From assembly GCA_043784965.1 (NCBI GenBank), contig JAYVXS010000072.1:1-7070 (forward strand): a stretch of DNA of 7,070 bases. The letters run 5' to 3'. A program made the position numbers and the translations under genes. The notes beneath the pieces were generated by a model, which did no database searches, had not been told where the DNA came from, and was given only the letters and a program-made list of their open reading frames with translations. Source of the DNA: JAYTQQ01 sp043784965 (GTDB lineage Bacteria; Bdellovibrionota; Bdellovibrionia; Bdellovibrionales; JAMPXM01). Each line of letters opens with the position of its first letter. Position 1 is the stretch's first letter. Positions 6,716-7,070 of this stretch are shown here, in pieces.

Positions 6716-6744
6716 CATCCTGACCTGAGATGGCGGTTGGGGCC

Positions 6745-6774
6745 CCGGGGGAGCGCAAGCTCCCCCGGTTTTTT
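6745..6774 (+). terminator. Strong intrinsic terminator
   Basis: A perfect 10-base-pair stem CCGGGGGAGC (6745-6754) with GCTCCCCCGG (6759-6768) closes on a GCAA tetraloop of the very stable GNRA class, followed at once by six T (6769-6774). It terminates + strand transcription of the barrel gene, and of the whole operon if that reads through. On the - strand the stem is not followed by a T-run, so it works one way only. Confidence 0.95.
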
Positions 6775-6895
6775 GAAGGTGCGTATTTGCACTGACTCTT
6801 CGTTGCTTCCTCCTTCCACTTCCTTGCGCCGTAGCTTACTACGGCTCAGTCATGTCAGTCGTCGCGCCTCGATTCAGCACAAATTCACACCTTCA
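6774..6895 (-). ncRNA. Candidate structured RNA or palindromic repeat element
   Basis: The ends 6774-6798 and 6871-6895 form a 25-position imperfect inverted repeat with 20 Watson-Crick pairs. Read as - strand RNA, three of the five remaining positions become G-U wobbles (they are C-A clashes on the + strand) and two are purine-purine mismatches, which suggests the RNA is made from the - strand. Inside lies a perfect 7-pair hairpin GCCGTAG-loop-CTACGGC (6828-6845). Between this hairpin and the 3' arm, - strand sequence is purine-rich with four GGA triplets, including AAGGAGG (complement of 6809-6815). No clear promoter or terminator is seen for it, so a dispersed intergenic repeat (REP- or MITE-like) is an equally good reading. 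It does not match an RNA family I can name. Confidence 0.5.
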
Positions 6896-7070
6896 AAGCT
6901 TGGCCGGTTTATTTTTGTTCAATTGGTGAAATGTGGAAAAACCAATAGCGAGGTCAGTTAAGCATCTCACCGACCCACCCATTGCCGGGACTGAAACAGA
7001 AAAACCGAACTCGGTCGCAGCTGCCTCTAAACTGATCTAATTAAATAAACCATCAAGAAAAGGACTGGGC
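6896..7070. other. Non-coding stretch to window end; possible leader of next gene
   Basis: No credible reading frame is seen. There is a small inverted repeat ATTGGT (6922-6927) with ACCAAT (6941-6946). The final part is AT-rich (TAATTAAATAAACC region near 7039-7052) and ends with AAAAGGA (about 7056-7062), which could be a Shine-Dalgarno for a + strand gene starting just outside. This last point is tentative. Confidence 0.3.

Noticed and set aside
6774..6895. CRISPR array or transposase-bearing insertion sequence
   Set aside because: There is no regular direct repeat-spacer pattern and no transposase coding sequence; only a single palindromic unit is present.
6701..6961. 86-residue + strand open frame across the terminator and palindromic element
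   Set aside because: It runs through a strong terminator and the structured element, has no Shine-Dalgarno, and its composition reflects the repeat rather than a protein.

Overview
The window looks like ordinary chromosome of a predatory-type or related deltaproteobacterial lineage. Bdellovibrionota is my best guess, by inference only. The reasons are a tandem pair of DUF507 genes, a GroES separated from groEL and carrying a Lys/Ala-rich N-terminal tail, a PBP1B-like class A penicillin-binding protein, a Gram-negative outer-membrane barrel, and moderately AT-rich DNA. No taxonomic marker such as rRNA is present, so the lineage is not proven.

Layout: (1) Positions 1-1646, + strand, hold the 3' part of a phosphonate-type ABC ATPase (phnC, cut by the window edge) and the translationally coupled permease phnE. 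(2) Positions 1659-3935, - strand, hold a bifunctional murein synthase of the PBP1B type. It converges on phnE with only 12 bases between the stop codons. (3) Positions 3936-3980 are a very short divergent promoter region. Two face-to-face sigma70-like promoters appear to overlap almost completely there, around a small palindrome. (4) Positions 3981-5099, + strand, form a tight operon of two DUF507 genes and a GroES-domain gene, overlapping end to start. The GroES protein has an 88-residue histone-H1-like tail fused ahead of a full co-chaperonin domain. (5) Positions 5167-6651, + strand, encode a secreted outer-membrane beta-barrel protein with its own strong Shine-Dalgarno. (6) Positions 6652-7070 have no credible gene. 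They hold a short degenerate repeat array, a very strong intrinsic terminator with a GCAA tetraloop, and directly after it a 122-base palindromic element whose pairing pattern fits an RNA read from the - strand. The last bases may be the leader of the next gene.

Functionally the genes are mostly cell-envelope and housekeeping: oxyanion or phosphonate uptake, peptidoglycan polymerisation, an outer-membrane channel-like protein, and a modified chaperonin cap. The two most unusual things are the tailed GroES in an operon with DUF507 proteins and the structured 6774-6895 element.
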